Source: Marinagarivorans cellulosilyticus | GTDB lineage: Bacteria > Pseudomonadota > Gammaproteobacteria > Pseudomonadales > Cellvibrionaceae | Reading direction: 5' to 3' | Assembly (NCBI RefSeq): GCF_021655555.1 | Contig: NZ_AP023086.1 | Location: 496,001 to 560,000, forward strand | DNA: 64,000 nt | In this document: piece by piece, positions 35,712 through 44,060 of the stretch | Layout: every line of letters begins with the position of its first letter | Position numbering within the stretch: the stretch's first letter is position 1 | Notes under the pieces: generated by a model | The model's input: only the letters and a program-made list of their open reading frames with translations | Told to the model about the DNA's origin: nothing | The model's database searches: none | Translations under genes and position numbers: made by a program

Positions 35712-36653
35712 ATGAATTCCAACAACATTAAACAGCTCATTTTGTCTGCCGCCCGAACGATGATTCGGCCGGTAGTTCGAGTACTGATTCACAACGGCGT
35801 GACCTATAGCGAGTTCTGCAAACTGGCTAAGGCACAGTTTGTTGAGGTGTGCGCTAACGACTTTGGTTTGCAGGGGCGCCCAACCAATATGTCGCGTATT
35901 GCCACAATGACGGGTATCGACAGGAAAGAGGTTAAGCGCGTTAAGGATGCGTTAGAACAGAGAGACCCGGTTGCCGAAACACAGCACGCCCAAGACCGCC
36001 TAACGCGAATCCTGAGTGCGTGGCACCAAGACCCTAATTACTTAAACGATAATGGCGAGCCTGTCATTTTGGCTGCTGATATTGAATCAGAACGCTTGAG
36101 TTTCCCAGGCTTAGTAAAGCTTTATGGTGGCGATATTCCTGTAAGCACCATATTGAAAGAATTGGTCGGCAGCGGCTGCATAGAAAAAACCAGCAATGGC
36201 GATTTGCGTGTGCTTAAGCGATTTTATGTGCCTGCTAATAACAATCCTGAGTCTTTGCTGCGCGCTAGTTCTGTATCGAGCGAAATCCTTAATACCATGT
36301 TCCATAACCTTTACGTTGTTGGTAAAGAAAAGCGTGCCCGTCCCCGCTTCGAGCGCCGGGCTAGCAACAATGCCATTCCGGCCAAGCAAGCCGCTGCTTT
36401 TGAGCGTTTTGTGGAGCAGGAAGGGCAAGCGTTACTTGAGCGTGTGGACGCTTGGCTTACAGAGCATGAATGCATCATAGAAGAGGGTGACGAGCCCCGC
36501 GACGACTTGGTGCGAATGGGCGTCGGGGCTTACATGATCCAATACACCCAACAAAAAAATAAAAAGAATAGCGGCACAAAGAAATCGAAGCAGCCAGTAG
36601 TGCAAAACGATGCCGAAGAGCAAGGTTTACAGGTGGAAGAAAATGACGAGTAG
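35712..36653 (+). CDS. DUF6502 family protein, helix-turn-helix-like
   Basis: 313 residues, cytoplasmic. The N-terminus (ARTMIRPVVRVLIHNGVTYSEFCKLAKAQ) is the conserved start of DUF6502, and the following 'NMSRIATMTGIDRKEVKRV' reads like a winged-helix recognition segment. The C-terminus is basic and Lys/Gln-rich. These proteins occur next to DUF5666 lipoproteins; here the downstream DUF5666 start overlaps this stop by 11 bp, so the two are co-translated. A transcription factor or a regulator of the lipoprotein's export is conceivable, but there is no proof. Confidence 0.8.
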   Translation: MNSNNIKQLILSAARTMIRPVVRVLIHNGVTYSEFCKLAKAQFVEVCANDFGLQGRPTNMSRIATMTGIDRKEVKRVKDALEQRDPVAETQHAQDRLTRILSAWHQDPNYLNDNGEPVILAADIESERLSFPGLVKLYGGDIPVSTILKELVGSGCIEKTSNGDLRVLKRFYVPANNNPESLLRASSVSSEILNTMFHNLYVVGKEKRARPRFERRASNNAIPAKQAAAFERFVEQEGQALLERVDAWLTEHECIIEEGDEPRDDLVRMGVGAYMIQYTQQKNKKNSGTKKSKQPVVQNDAEEQGLQVEENDE

Positions 36654-38376
36654 GTATCGATTAAGTTTATCGATCATGTGGCGCTTATTGGCCTTAGCGG
36701 CCTTATGCTTTGCGCTAACGGCGTGTGGTAGCGGTGGTGACGATGAGGTAGCGGGAATTGATGGCAGTGGTGCGCCTGTAGATCCTGTTGCGCCAAGCCC
36801 TGAGCCGCCTGAATTACCACCCATTCCGCCTTTACCACCTGAGCCCGAAACTGATATTACCGTAGCTGCACAAGGTACTATTAATGGTTTTGGCAGCATT
36901 ATTGTGCATGGCGACCGTTATGATACAACGCATGCAAAATTTTACCGCCACGGGCTGCCCGTACCCGAAAGTGCGTTTGAAGTTGGGGATATGGTCGCTG
37001 TAACCGGCTACACATTAGACGGAGTGCTTTACGCCAAAGATGTATTTTTTGACCCCGTACTAAGCGGCCGCATTGAACAGTATGACGAAGTCGCCGGCAC
37101 TTTCACTATGTTAGGGCAAACGGTAAGCCTTGATGCGGATACCGTTGTGGGCGGCGAATTGAATGACGAGGCCTTGTGGGGGCGCAATGTAACCGTGAGC
37201 GGTTGGCAGGGCGATAGCCAAATTGTGGCAACGCGCATTGCGTTAAACGATCGGCCAGAGGTTACGACAATACGCGGCCATGTGAAAAGTAACGATGCAA
37301 ATTCTATGGAAGCATTTATTGGCGAGGTGTGGGTGGACTACTCGAATGTCGCCAACGTGCCATCTATGCAGCAAGGCGATATTGTGTTGTTTGAAGGCGA
37401 GCTAATAAAGCCCGAAAACGGAACTCGTTATTTACGCGCGACTATGGCTGTGAATATCTCGGTGACACTAAGCGCGAATGAAGTGCCGTTAGAATCTGCA
37501 GTAGTGGCTGGTATTGTGCGCAACATTGCCTCTTATCAGCGCTTTTGGGTTAATGGTGTTGAAATAGCACTAACCGAAAACTCACAAGTCGAGCGCGGTG
37601 GCGTCGGCGACTTAGCAAGCGGCCAGCTGGTGATTGTGCACGGTGCGCCAACTGCGGCCGATAAAATGGACGCGCGAAACATAAAGATTATCGATTTTGC
37701 CAGCAAGTTGAGCTTTACCGGCGCTATCGAAATGATTGATGCCGATAGCCAAACGATTACGGTTGCAGGCCAGGCTTTTGATGTTGTTGCGGCGACTAGC
37801 CTTGCGGATTTACAGCAGGTTCATTCGCGCTTAACGCTTGCTGACTTGCGCCTTGGCGATTATGTCGTTGTAAGCGCCGTAGCGCACGAGCAAGGGCACG
37901 AGGCTCTTAGTATTAAGCGCACTACACTGGGCGTAAACGACCGCAAATTTGATGGCACCGATGTTGTAATGTACGAATGGGGGTTCCCGCTAGGTAACCC
38001 GAGTAATATCGAGGGGGAAAACTTACTGTTTTCCGGCCGTTTGCACGCCGCGCATCCTGCGATGTCTACGCTGGAAATCGGAAGCTTAGACCCCAGCGAC
38101 GAGAAAATCGTTGTACGCATAAAAATAGCGGAAGAAAACTACTCTAGGGTATTTGAGGAGGCCAATGTACGAGCTGAGTACCAAGCCACGTTAGATCTGC
38201 TCGATAAGCTTTACGAATTCTTGGCGCAAGGCCGTACCGTCTGGATCAACCTACAAGGCGACGACCGCCGAGCCACTGCTGGTATTGTATTTGCCGATAA
38301 ACTGCATTTTATGGTGGATCGTGAGGGGCCGTTTATTGACGGTGACGCTATCCCCGCTGAAGACGCCGCACAATAG
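36643..38376 (+). CDS. DUF5666 domain lipoprotein
   Basis: 577 residues from ATG 36643 (GTGGAAG upstream; it overlaps the previous stop by 11 bp). Lipobox FALTAC is followed by a proline-rich stretch (PPLPPEPE), then several DUF5666-type OB-like repeats (GTINGFGSIIVHG, GRIEQYDEVAGTFTMLG, VRNIASYQRFWVNG, GAIEMIDADSQTITVAG). These small beta domains repeat about every 70-80 residues. Surface or periplasmic. Function unknown. A strong terminator follows at 38402. Confidence 0.85.
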   Translation: MTSRYRLSLSIMWRLLALAALCFALTACGSGGDDEVAGIDGSGAPVDPVAPSPEPPELPPIPPLPPEPETDITVAAQGTINGFGSIIVHGDRYDTTHAKFYRHGLPVPESAFEVGDMVAVTGYTLDGVLYAKDVFFDPVLSGRIEQYDEVAGTFTMLGQTVSLDADTVVGGELNDEALWGRNVTVSGWQGDSQIVATRIALNDRPEVTTIRGHVKSNDANSMEAFIGEVWVDYSNVANVPSMQQGDIVLFEGELIKPENGTRYLRATMAVNISVTLSANEVPLESAVVAGIVRNIASYQRFWVNGVEIALTENSQVERGGVGDLASGQLVIVHGAPTAADKMDARNIKIIDFASKLSFTGAIEMIDADSQTITVAGQAFDVVAATSLADLQQVHSRLTLADLRLGDYVVVSAVAHEQGHEALSIKRTTLGVNDRKFDGTDVVMYEWGFPLGNPSNIEGENLLFSGRLHAAHPAMSTLEIGSLDPSDEKIVVRIKIAEENYSRVFEEANVRAEYQATLDLLDKLYEFLAQGRTVWINLQGDDRRATAGIVFADKLHFMVDREGPFIDGDAIPAEDAAQ

Positions 38377-38401
38377 CACCTTAGTTTGCGGCGCCGTAAA
38401 T

Positions 38402-38436
38402 TAAAAAGCCCTTCGCGAGAGCGAGGGGCTTTTTTG
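38402..38436 (+). terminator. Rho-independent terminator of the DUF6502-DUF5666 pair
   Basis: AAAAGCCCTTCGC, GAGA loop, GCGAGGGGCTTTT, with a T-run at the end. Confidence 0.85.
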
Positions 38437-38501
38437 TATATGCTGTCCTTGTGCTGTTGTGCCGTTACCTGTGTTCTTACCTATGCCCTTAGGTATGCCC
38501 T

Positions 38502-38644
38502 CAATGTCATTAACATAGCGGCAGCCGACAATTTTTCTGGACTCGCTCAAGCCAATCCATGGGCGCTCCGCACGCGCTCCCGGCGCGTGAGGGTCCTGAA
38601 AAATCACCGCCTACCGCTTAACTAGCCTTAAGTTAATGGCATTG
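38502..38644. repeat. Palindromic repeat, copy 2, bracketed by short tandem units
   Basis: End repeats CAATGTCATTAACA (38502-38515) and AGTTAATGGCATTG (38631-38644) pair at 12 of 14. The core GACAATTTTTCTGGACTC with CCAATCCATGGGCGCTC and the CGCGCTCCCGGCGCG palindrome recurs in inverse order at 26083-26172 and inside 47912-48139. The unit GTATGCCCTTAC stands twice in tandem at 38646-38669, with partial units at 38481-38500, so copies of a 12-bp unit flank the element on both sides. Confidence 0.7.
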
Positions 38645-38746
38645 GGTATGCCCTTACGTATGCCCTTACGTATGCAAAGTTACGGCGGTAACTCTCGCTT
38701 GTGCTGCCGGTTGTGTGTCTATACTGATTGAGATCCACTCATAAAG

Positions 38747-39892
38747 ATGCAATTAGCTGGTAACCGACTGCCGATGTTAGATGACGAAAGTAAAAAAGAT
38801 CTATTAGAAGCCTTTGAAGACTTGCATATTGAAGTGGAGGCCTGCCTTGTAGATGCACTGAATGGTGTTGAGGCGAGCGGGCAGGGTGCGTTGCTTAACC
38901 GGTTGTTCCGGGCGATACATAATGTCAAAGGTAATGCCGGCTTGATGGGGGTGCAGCCAGTTGTGGATTTTGCACATGTTATCGAAGAGGTGGCAGAGTC
39001 CCTTCGCTCGAATAAATTCGATTTGAGTGAAAAAGTCGCAGAGGCACTGCTTATAGCAATGGATCGGCTGCGCGATATTCACGAGCAAGAACTACTCGAT
39101 AAGCGCTTTGATAACCTTTGTATCGACGAGCTTAAAGCGTTGTACCACGCCTTGGCTGTAGCCGATAAAGATGCGGCTTGCGCTGTGGCGCAGCAAACGT
39201 TGCAGTTTTTGGGCGCAGGGGTAGCAGACGAGCATGCGTCGTTATCGGCAAGCCCGATTGTCAGTAATGACCAGCATATATTGCAGTTAGGGCCCTGTGC
39301 TGATTCTGACCTGCAAGCGCGCGACCTCGCGTTTTTTCAGCACACCGCTTTAGCGCTAGATAACCTAGAGCCCTCGTGGTTTGGCCGCAGTATTCAGTTA
39401 TATGATTGGGCCATGAAAATGAATGAAATTTCGGGCAGGCAAGTCGACGAGACGCAGTTTGCTGCGGCTATTTATTTGCACGATTTAGGCATGAGCTTTG
39501 TACCGGCCGAAATTGCTGGCAACCGCTTGTATGCCAACCCCCAAAGTCACGATGCGGTAAGAAATCACCCCGATTGGGGTTATCAGTACTTGGTGCGCAT
39601 GCCCGGCTGGGAAGAGGCCGCCACAATTATTCGCGAGCATCACGAGTGCGTTGACGGTACCGGTTACCCCAGTGGGCTTAAGGGCGGAGATATACACCCT
39701 GGCGCCAAAATATTAAAAATACTCGATAGTTTTTTTGCATTAACTAATGGCTGCGTTGATGTAGGGCGCCGCAGCTCTACTGTGCGTGCGGTATCGGCCA
39801 TTAATGCACGAATTGATACCGAGTTTGAAGGCTTGTGGGTACAGTGTTTCAACCACATGATTCGAAAAGAATTGCGGCTAGGTAATATATAG
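38747..39892 (+). CDS. HPt-HD-GYP fusion signalling protein
   Basis: 381 residues. N-terminal HPt domain with phosphoacceptor H58 in RAIHNVKGNAG (about 56-65). C-terminal HD-GYP-type domain: HD at 245-246 (YLHDLGM), HHECVDGTGYP at 298-308 (GYP motif intact) and LDSFFALT near 328. Known HD-GYP domains hydrolyse cyclic di-GMP, and HPt domains take part in phosphorelay. The region just before HD (SWFGRSIQLYD) lacks the first metal-binding His usual in the family, and the Lys after HD-x-G is a Met, so activity may be altered. The start ATG has a weak ribosome binding site. Confidence 0.78.
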   Translation: MQLAGNRLPMLDDESKKDLLEAFEDLHIEVEACLVDALNGVEASGQGALLNRLFRAIHNVKGNAGLMGVQPVVDFAHVIEEVAESLRSNKFDLSEKVAEALLIAMDRLRDIHEQELLDKRFDNLCIDELKALYHALAVADKDAACAVAQQTLQFLGAGVADEHASLSASPIVSNDQHILQLGPCADSDLQARDLAFFQHTALALDNLEPSWFGRSIQLYDWAMKMNEISGRQVDETQFAAAIYLHDLGMSFVPAEIAGNRLYANPQSHDAVRNHPDWGYQYLVRMPGWEEAATIIREHHECVDGTGYPSGLKGGDIHPGAKILKILDSFFALTNGCVDVGRRSSTVRAVSAINARIDTEFEGLWVQCFNHMIRKELRLGNI

Positions 39893-39954
39893 GTCTACAT
39901 TGCGCTAGCAGCCCCGTAGCTTTCAGTTAGCCTAGGGCTGCTGCTAATCGTACG

Positions 39955-41610
39955 CTATTTGGTTACCGTGACATTGTCGACTTGTAAAACGACACCCGCT
40001 TGATTACCGGAAAGCGGTGAAATAACAAAAGGCGCGTTCACTTTACTGACATCTAAGCCTGCAGTGGCTAATTCGCTCAGTGCTATTTTGTAGTGCGTCC
40101 AAGTGTTTAGTGCGGGGTAGCCAATATCGTAATCTCCCGAGGTGCAAGGCCATACGCAATCGGCGCGGAAGATAAGGTTATCTTTAACAGCGCGAGGGTC
40201 GGCGGTAATGCGTAAATCAAACTCGACAAAGTTAAACCCGCTTAAGTCCGCTGTTGCGCTTGATTGGTAAAAGCCAATGCCGGTATCCGTGTTAAACGTT
40301 ACTTCTCCAACGGTGCCATTGGCGCCGCCAGCATCCACAACGCTATAGCCTAGGTTACCTTCTGCACTGTATACACCCCATACATAGGGGGGCGTTGTTG
40401 CACCGTTAAATAGGGCAATGTTATCGCCGCTGGTATCAATCGGTTGCGGTGGCGTTACCCCAGGGTTTGCATCAAAGTCGTCGTCGCGGCTGGCGCAGCC
40501 TTTACCGGTTTCTATATCTTTAGTGCACTGGTAAACGCGCACGTAATCAATTTGCATTTCTTGAGGGAATGCCGATTCATCAATGCCGGTGTCGTTAACT
40601 TGGCCTGCCCAATTGCCGCCAACGGCAAGGTTTAGCAAAAGGTGGAAGCGTTGGTTAAAGGGCGCGTCGGGCTCTGTTAGTGCGGCGGCAGAATACCAGC
40701 CTGCGCTTGTCTGGGTGGCAAAGTGATCGCCGTCAACATACCAGCGTATTTCGCCTTCTTCCCATTCTACGGCGTACTCATGGAAATCGTCAGCTGGGTC
40801 GCCTTCGCCAGGCAGTACATACTCGGTGCCTGAGTATGTGTTGTTGGGCCAGTTATCGCCAAAATGCAGGGTGCCATGAATGCGGTTCTCGCCACCGACT
40901 TTAAGGTTAACCGCTTCCATAATGTCGATTTCGCCAGAGCTTGCCCAGCCGCCAAATACCCAGTCGGTAGGCAGCATCCAAATGGCAGGCCAAGTGCCCT
41001 GGCCATAAGGAAGCTTGGCGCGCACTTCAAAACGGCCGTACTTCCAGTCGCCTTTTAATGCCGAGCGCAAGCGGCCAGAAGTGTAAGTGCCGCTGCCGGA
41101 GGTGTCGTTAGGATCGTAATTGTCAGCATCGTCGTGGGTGGCTGGGCCTGTGGCATTTTCGCGAATGGCTTTTAGGTGCAGAATATCGCCATCAACCCAA
41201 ACATTATCTGGGTCTTCTACATAGCATTGTGCTTCCGCATTGCCGCCGCCGTAACAGTTCTTTTCGTAGCTCCATTTGGTGAGGTCCACTTCATTGGTCG
41301 AAAACTCATCGTTCCATACCATGCAATACCCCGTGGCCAGTGGCTCGGCAATGCAGGCACTGGCCGCGGCACTGCTGTTGTTGGCGCTACTGATATTGCT
41401 GGCGCTACTGATACTGTTAGCACTCGACTCGGCTTCACTGCTGGCGCTACTTAGCGCAAGGCTCGAGCTATTGCCTGTGGCAGAGCTGATATTTGCTGTA
41501 CTGGAGTGGTCATTGTTGCCACCACTGCAACCTGCGCCAACGGCTAGCGCTAATACGGAGGTGGATAACAAACGGGTGCTGGTTGATACATCAAGTAATT
41601 TTTTATGCAT
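39955..41610 (-). CDS. GH16 laminarinase-like lipoprotein with poly-Ser linker
   Basis: 551 residues from ATG 41610. Lipobox AVGAGC gives lipid Cys28. A Ser/Ala-rich linker (about 36-85) is followed by a GH16 domain (about 90-385) with catalytic motif GEIDIMEAVN at about 226-235 (E227 nucleophile, D229, E232 acid/base) in the laminarinase E-x-D-x-x-E form. RFEVRAKLPYGQGTWPAIWMLP is the family strand before it. The C-terminal ~150 residues form a beta-sandwich (NIALFNGATTPPYVW...) that resembles a carbohydrate-binding module. It should hydrolyse beta-1,3-glucan such as laminarin at the cell surface. The AraC-type gene at 41943 is its likely regulator. Confidence 0.9.
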   Translation of the reverse strand: MHKKLLDVSTSTRLLSTSVLALAVGAGCSGGNNDHSSTANISSATGNSSSLALSSASSEAESSANSISSASNISSANNSSAAASACIAEPLATGYCMVWNDEFSTNEVDLTKWSYEKNCYGGGNAEAQCYVEDPDNVWVDGDILHLKAIRENATGPATHDDADNYDPNDTSGSGTYTSGRLRSALKGDWKYGRFEVRAKLPYGQGTWPAIWMLPTDWVFGGWASSGEIDIMEAVNLKVGGENRIHGTLHFGDNWPNNTYSGTEYVLPGEGDPADDFHEYAVEWEEGEIRWYVDGDHFATQTSAGWYSAAALTEPDAPFNQRFHLLLNLAVGGNWAGQVNDTGIDESAFPQEMQIDYVRVYQCTKDIETGKGCASRDDDFDANPGVTPPQPIDTSGDNIALFNGATTPPYVWGVYSAEGNLGYSVVDAGGANGTVGEVTFNTDTGIGFYQSSATADLSGFNFVEFDLRITADPRAVKDNLIFRADCVWPCTSGDYDIGYPALNTWTHYKIALSELATAGLDVSKVNAPFVISPLSGNQAGVVLQVDNVTVTK

Positions 41611-41942
41611 TCTTCTGGACTCGATAGCAATGAAGTGGATGAGTGTCACGCTAAGTACTGGGCGCACCTTGCGTCGACGCCGCTAAGTGTGCCGCGGGTA
41701 ATTAACCCTTTCGCCCCAGAATACAGGTTTTCATGTACTGACACGTGCCGACATCCGCAGTAGACGCTTAGTGGCACGTAAAAAGAGCGGCAGCGGGCTT
41801 AAATTGTGATCAAGTTGGCGTGGCTTTTGTGGTGGCCGCTAGACAATATTTTAAAGGGTGAAGCAGCTCGCATTTTGGTGAACGGAGTGTTAGCCGCGGC
41901 GAAAATGACTACGCGTTGCGTAAAGTAGTACGCAGCTTGGCG
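41611..41942. other. Intergenic region upstream of the GH16 lipoprotein gene
   Basis: 332 bp. ACGTGCC (about 41743-41749) and GGCACGT (about 41773-41779) form a spaced 7-bp inverted repeat that could be a regulator site. The promoter of the GH16 gene should lie here. Confidence 0.35.
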
Positions 41943-43139
41943 TTACTGGTGAATGTTTTGATTGCGAAATTGCGTGGGGGTCATTTGGGTGTATTTTTTG
42001 AAAAACCGATTAAACGCCGACTTACTACTAAAGCCTGCTTGGTCCATCACTTCTAGCATCGGTAGGGTGGTTTGCTCGAGCAGCAGTTTTTTAGCGCGCT
42101 CTACTCGGTAGAAGTTGATAAATTCAAAGAAGTTTTGTTGGTAGTGTTGGTTAATAACGCGTGAAACCTGCCTTGGTGTACAGGCCAGTTTATTAGCTAG
42201 CTGGTCGAGTGTGATTTCTGGGTCTAGATAAACTTCGTCTTGCTCTATGGCGCGGCTGACGGCGTCAATATGATGCTGCTGGAGTTCTTCGGTAGCGGTG
42301 CGCTTAGGTAAAGGTTCGGCTTCTGGCGCGGCGGTGCTATTTTCGGGTAGGTTGGGGGCTTGTGATGAGCTTATCCCTTGCACAATGTTGGAATGTATTA
42401 GGCTGAATATCACCAATACCGTGGCGAAAATAAACTTAAAATAATTGCCCATAAGGCCCATCGTACTAGGGATATTTCCCAGTGCTAGGTGGTGAGCCAG
42501 TTGTGCTCCTAGCTCCCAAAAAAATAAGAACAAAAAGCCGCCAATCAATATTTGCAGCCACGACCGGCTAACCTTATCGAGGTTGGAGTGGCTGTGAACA
42601 ATTTCGACTTTATAGCGTGTTAATAGTCGGTAGCTGAGTAGCCCGTAGCTTAGTATGGATAAGTGCTGGGCTATTAACAGGCCCCGATAAAGCGTATTTT
42701 CGTAATAGATGTTGTAGTTGTTGATGCCAGCGTGCAAAGCGCTTTCGCCAAGGGTGCTAAGTATGGCCCACAGGTAAAGGGGGAATATGGCTAGCGGTGC
42801 GAAGTGCCATGCGGTTTTGGTGTTGACGGTAAAGTCGGTATAAATCACTGACCGCGTATAAAGGTAAAGCAGCGGTCCCTGAGCCAACAAGCCAAATTTA
42901 AAAACAAAAAATAGCGTGCTGGCATCGCTGAATAAGGCCTGTTTTAACGGTGCAGACCAGTAAATTAAAGTATCCAATGCGGCCAGGCCAAATACCAATA
43001 TGAATAACGCCAGCAGGCTATTGCTGCTTCTTTTGCCGCGTTTAACGGCCAATAAAATACAACTGAATATCAAGCAGTTAAAAATAACGAGCAGTAAGGC
43101 GATATCGTTAAAATTAAATAAAACGAGATGGGTGGTCAT
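41943..43139 (-). CDS. AraC-family regulator with seven-helix membrane N-terminus
   Basis: 398 residues. The first ~240 residues hold about seven hydrophobic helices, and the C-terminus is the AraC double helix-turn-helix (ITLDQLANKLACTPRQVSRVI then LEVMDQAGFSSKSAFNRFFKKYTQMTPTQFR). Membrane-bound AraC regulators of this build are thought to sense at the membrane and activate nearby catabolic genes. Here the next gene on the same strand is the GH16 lipoprotein. A homologue at 56615 is paired with another GH16 gene in the same order. Confidence 0.85.
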   Translation of the reverse strand: MTTHLVLFNFNDIALLLVIFNCLIFSCILLAVKRGKRSSNSLLALFILVFGLAALDTLIYWSAPLKQALFSDASTLFFVFKFGLLAQGPLLYLYTRSVIYTDFTVNTKTAWHFAPLAIFPLYLWAILSTLGESALHAGINNYNIYYENTLYRGLLIAQHLSILSYGLLSYRLLTRYKVEIVHSHSNLDKVSRSWLQILIGGFLFLFFWELGAQLAHHLALGNIPSTMGLMGNYFKFIFATVLVIFSLIHSNIVQGISSSQAPNLPENSTAAPEAEPLPKRTATEELQQHHIDAVSRAIEQDEVYLDPEITLDQLANKLACTPRQVSRVINQHYQQNFFEFINFYRVERAKKLLLEQTTLPMLEVMDQAGFSSKSAFNRFFKKYTQMTPTQFRNQNIHQ

Positions 43140-43271
43140 ACGCGTATTGAATATTTGGCTGAAGGGGCGGCTGTTAATGGTACCGGTTTGAGCTGGAATG
43201 TCTATGGCAAAACATTGTTCTGGGTCGCATGGCGCTTAATGCTACAGCGATCAGTTTTTTCGGATGTGGCG

Positions 43272-44021
43272 CTAAAGCCACCACACTTTGATTAAACCTA
43301 ACAGGCTGATAAACGCAAGAATAAAACCAATTACACGCTTAAATAAAATGGTATTACGCAAAATGTATTCGTGTGCTTTTAGCCCTAAATAGTGCCCAGC
43401 TGCGGCTACGGGTAATAGCAAAATGGCGGTTTGCCATTGTAACGCAACGCCAATAGCCCAAAACACCGAAAGCTTCAAGCTCACAATCACAAACCATGTG
43501 ACAAATAAGGTATTACGCAATAACGGCGCACTTACATTGCGTATAAATACGGCGGCAATAAGCGGTGCGCCGGTTAATGAGGTGCCTGCAACATAACCAC
43601 CTACTGCCAATAAACAATGATCAATAAATTGGCTATGGCTTTGCACCGCAATATCAAACAGCCACAACAGTGAATAAAGCAATGCAACGCCGTAAATAAA
43701 ACTGAGTAGCCAGTGTGTTGGTAGTGTAATTAAACCGGCTATGCCAATTAGGGTGAAAGGTAAAATGATAACCATCGATTTTTTAAGGTATGCGGTGTCT
43801 ACCTTATTAATACGTGTACGCAAGGTTAGAGCGGAAAAAAATAATAAGTGCAAACCAATAATCGGCATCCAAAAAATAGCTTGGTCATAAACAAATAATA
43901 ATAGCGGCAGCCCCAACGCTGCCCCACCAAAGCCTAACCCGCTGCGAACAAAACCGGTCCATATAAACAATAAGGCAATGCACATTAATTGGTAAAAGCT
44001 AAAGCTTTGTAAAACGTCCAT
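43272..44021 (-). CDS. TauE/SafE family transporter
   Basis: 249 residues with about eight hydrophobic helices. The N-terminal GLGFGGAALGLPLLLF is the family's first repeat; its match in the second half is VGGYVAGTSLTGAPLIAA. These permeases export sulfite, sulfoacetate or other anions. The substrate is not visible. The start codon is only about 40 bp from the end of an insertion sequence (44061), so its original promoter has probably been cut off (see the IS entry). Confidence 0.85.
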   Translation of the reverse strand: MDVLQSFSFYQLMCIALLFIWTGFVRSGLGFGGAALGLPLLLFVYDQAIFWMPIIGLHLLFFSALTLRTRINKVDTAYLKKSMVIILPFTLIGIAGLITLPTHWLLSFIYGVALLYSLLWLFDIAVQSHSQFIDHCLLAVGGYVAGTSLTGAPLIAAVFIRNVSAPLLRNTLFVTWFVIVSLKLSVFWAIGVALQWQTAILLLPVAAAGHYLGLKAHEYILRNTILFKRVIGFILAFISLLGLIKVWWL

Positions 44022-44060
44022 TAATACTCACTAGTGATTTAAGTGTGGGTTATAAAATTA

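Noticed and set aside
41276..41686. Plus-strand open frame rich in Leu and Ala opposite the GH16 linker
   Set aside because: The Leu/Ala run is the complement of the poly-Ser linker codons, not a membrane protein.
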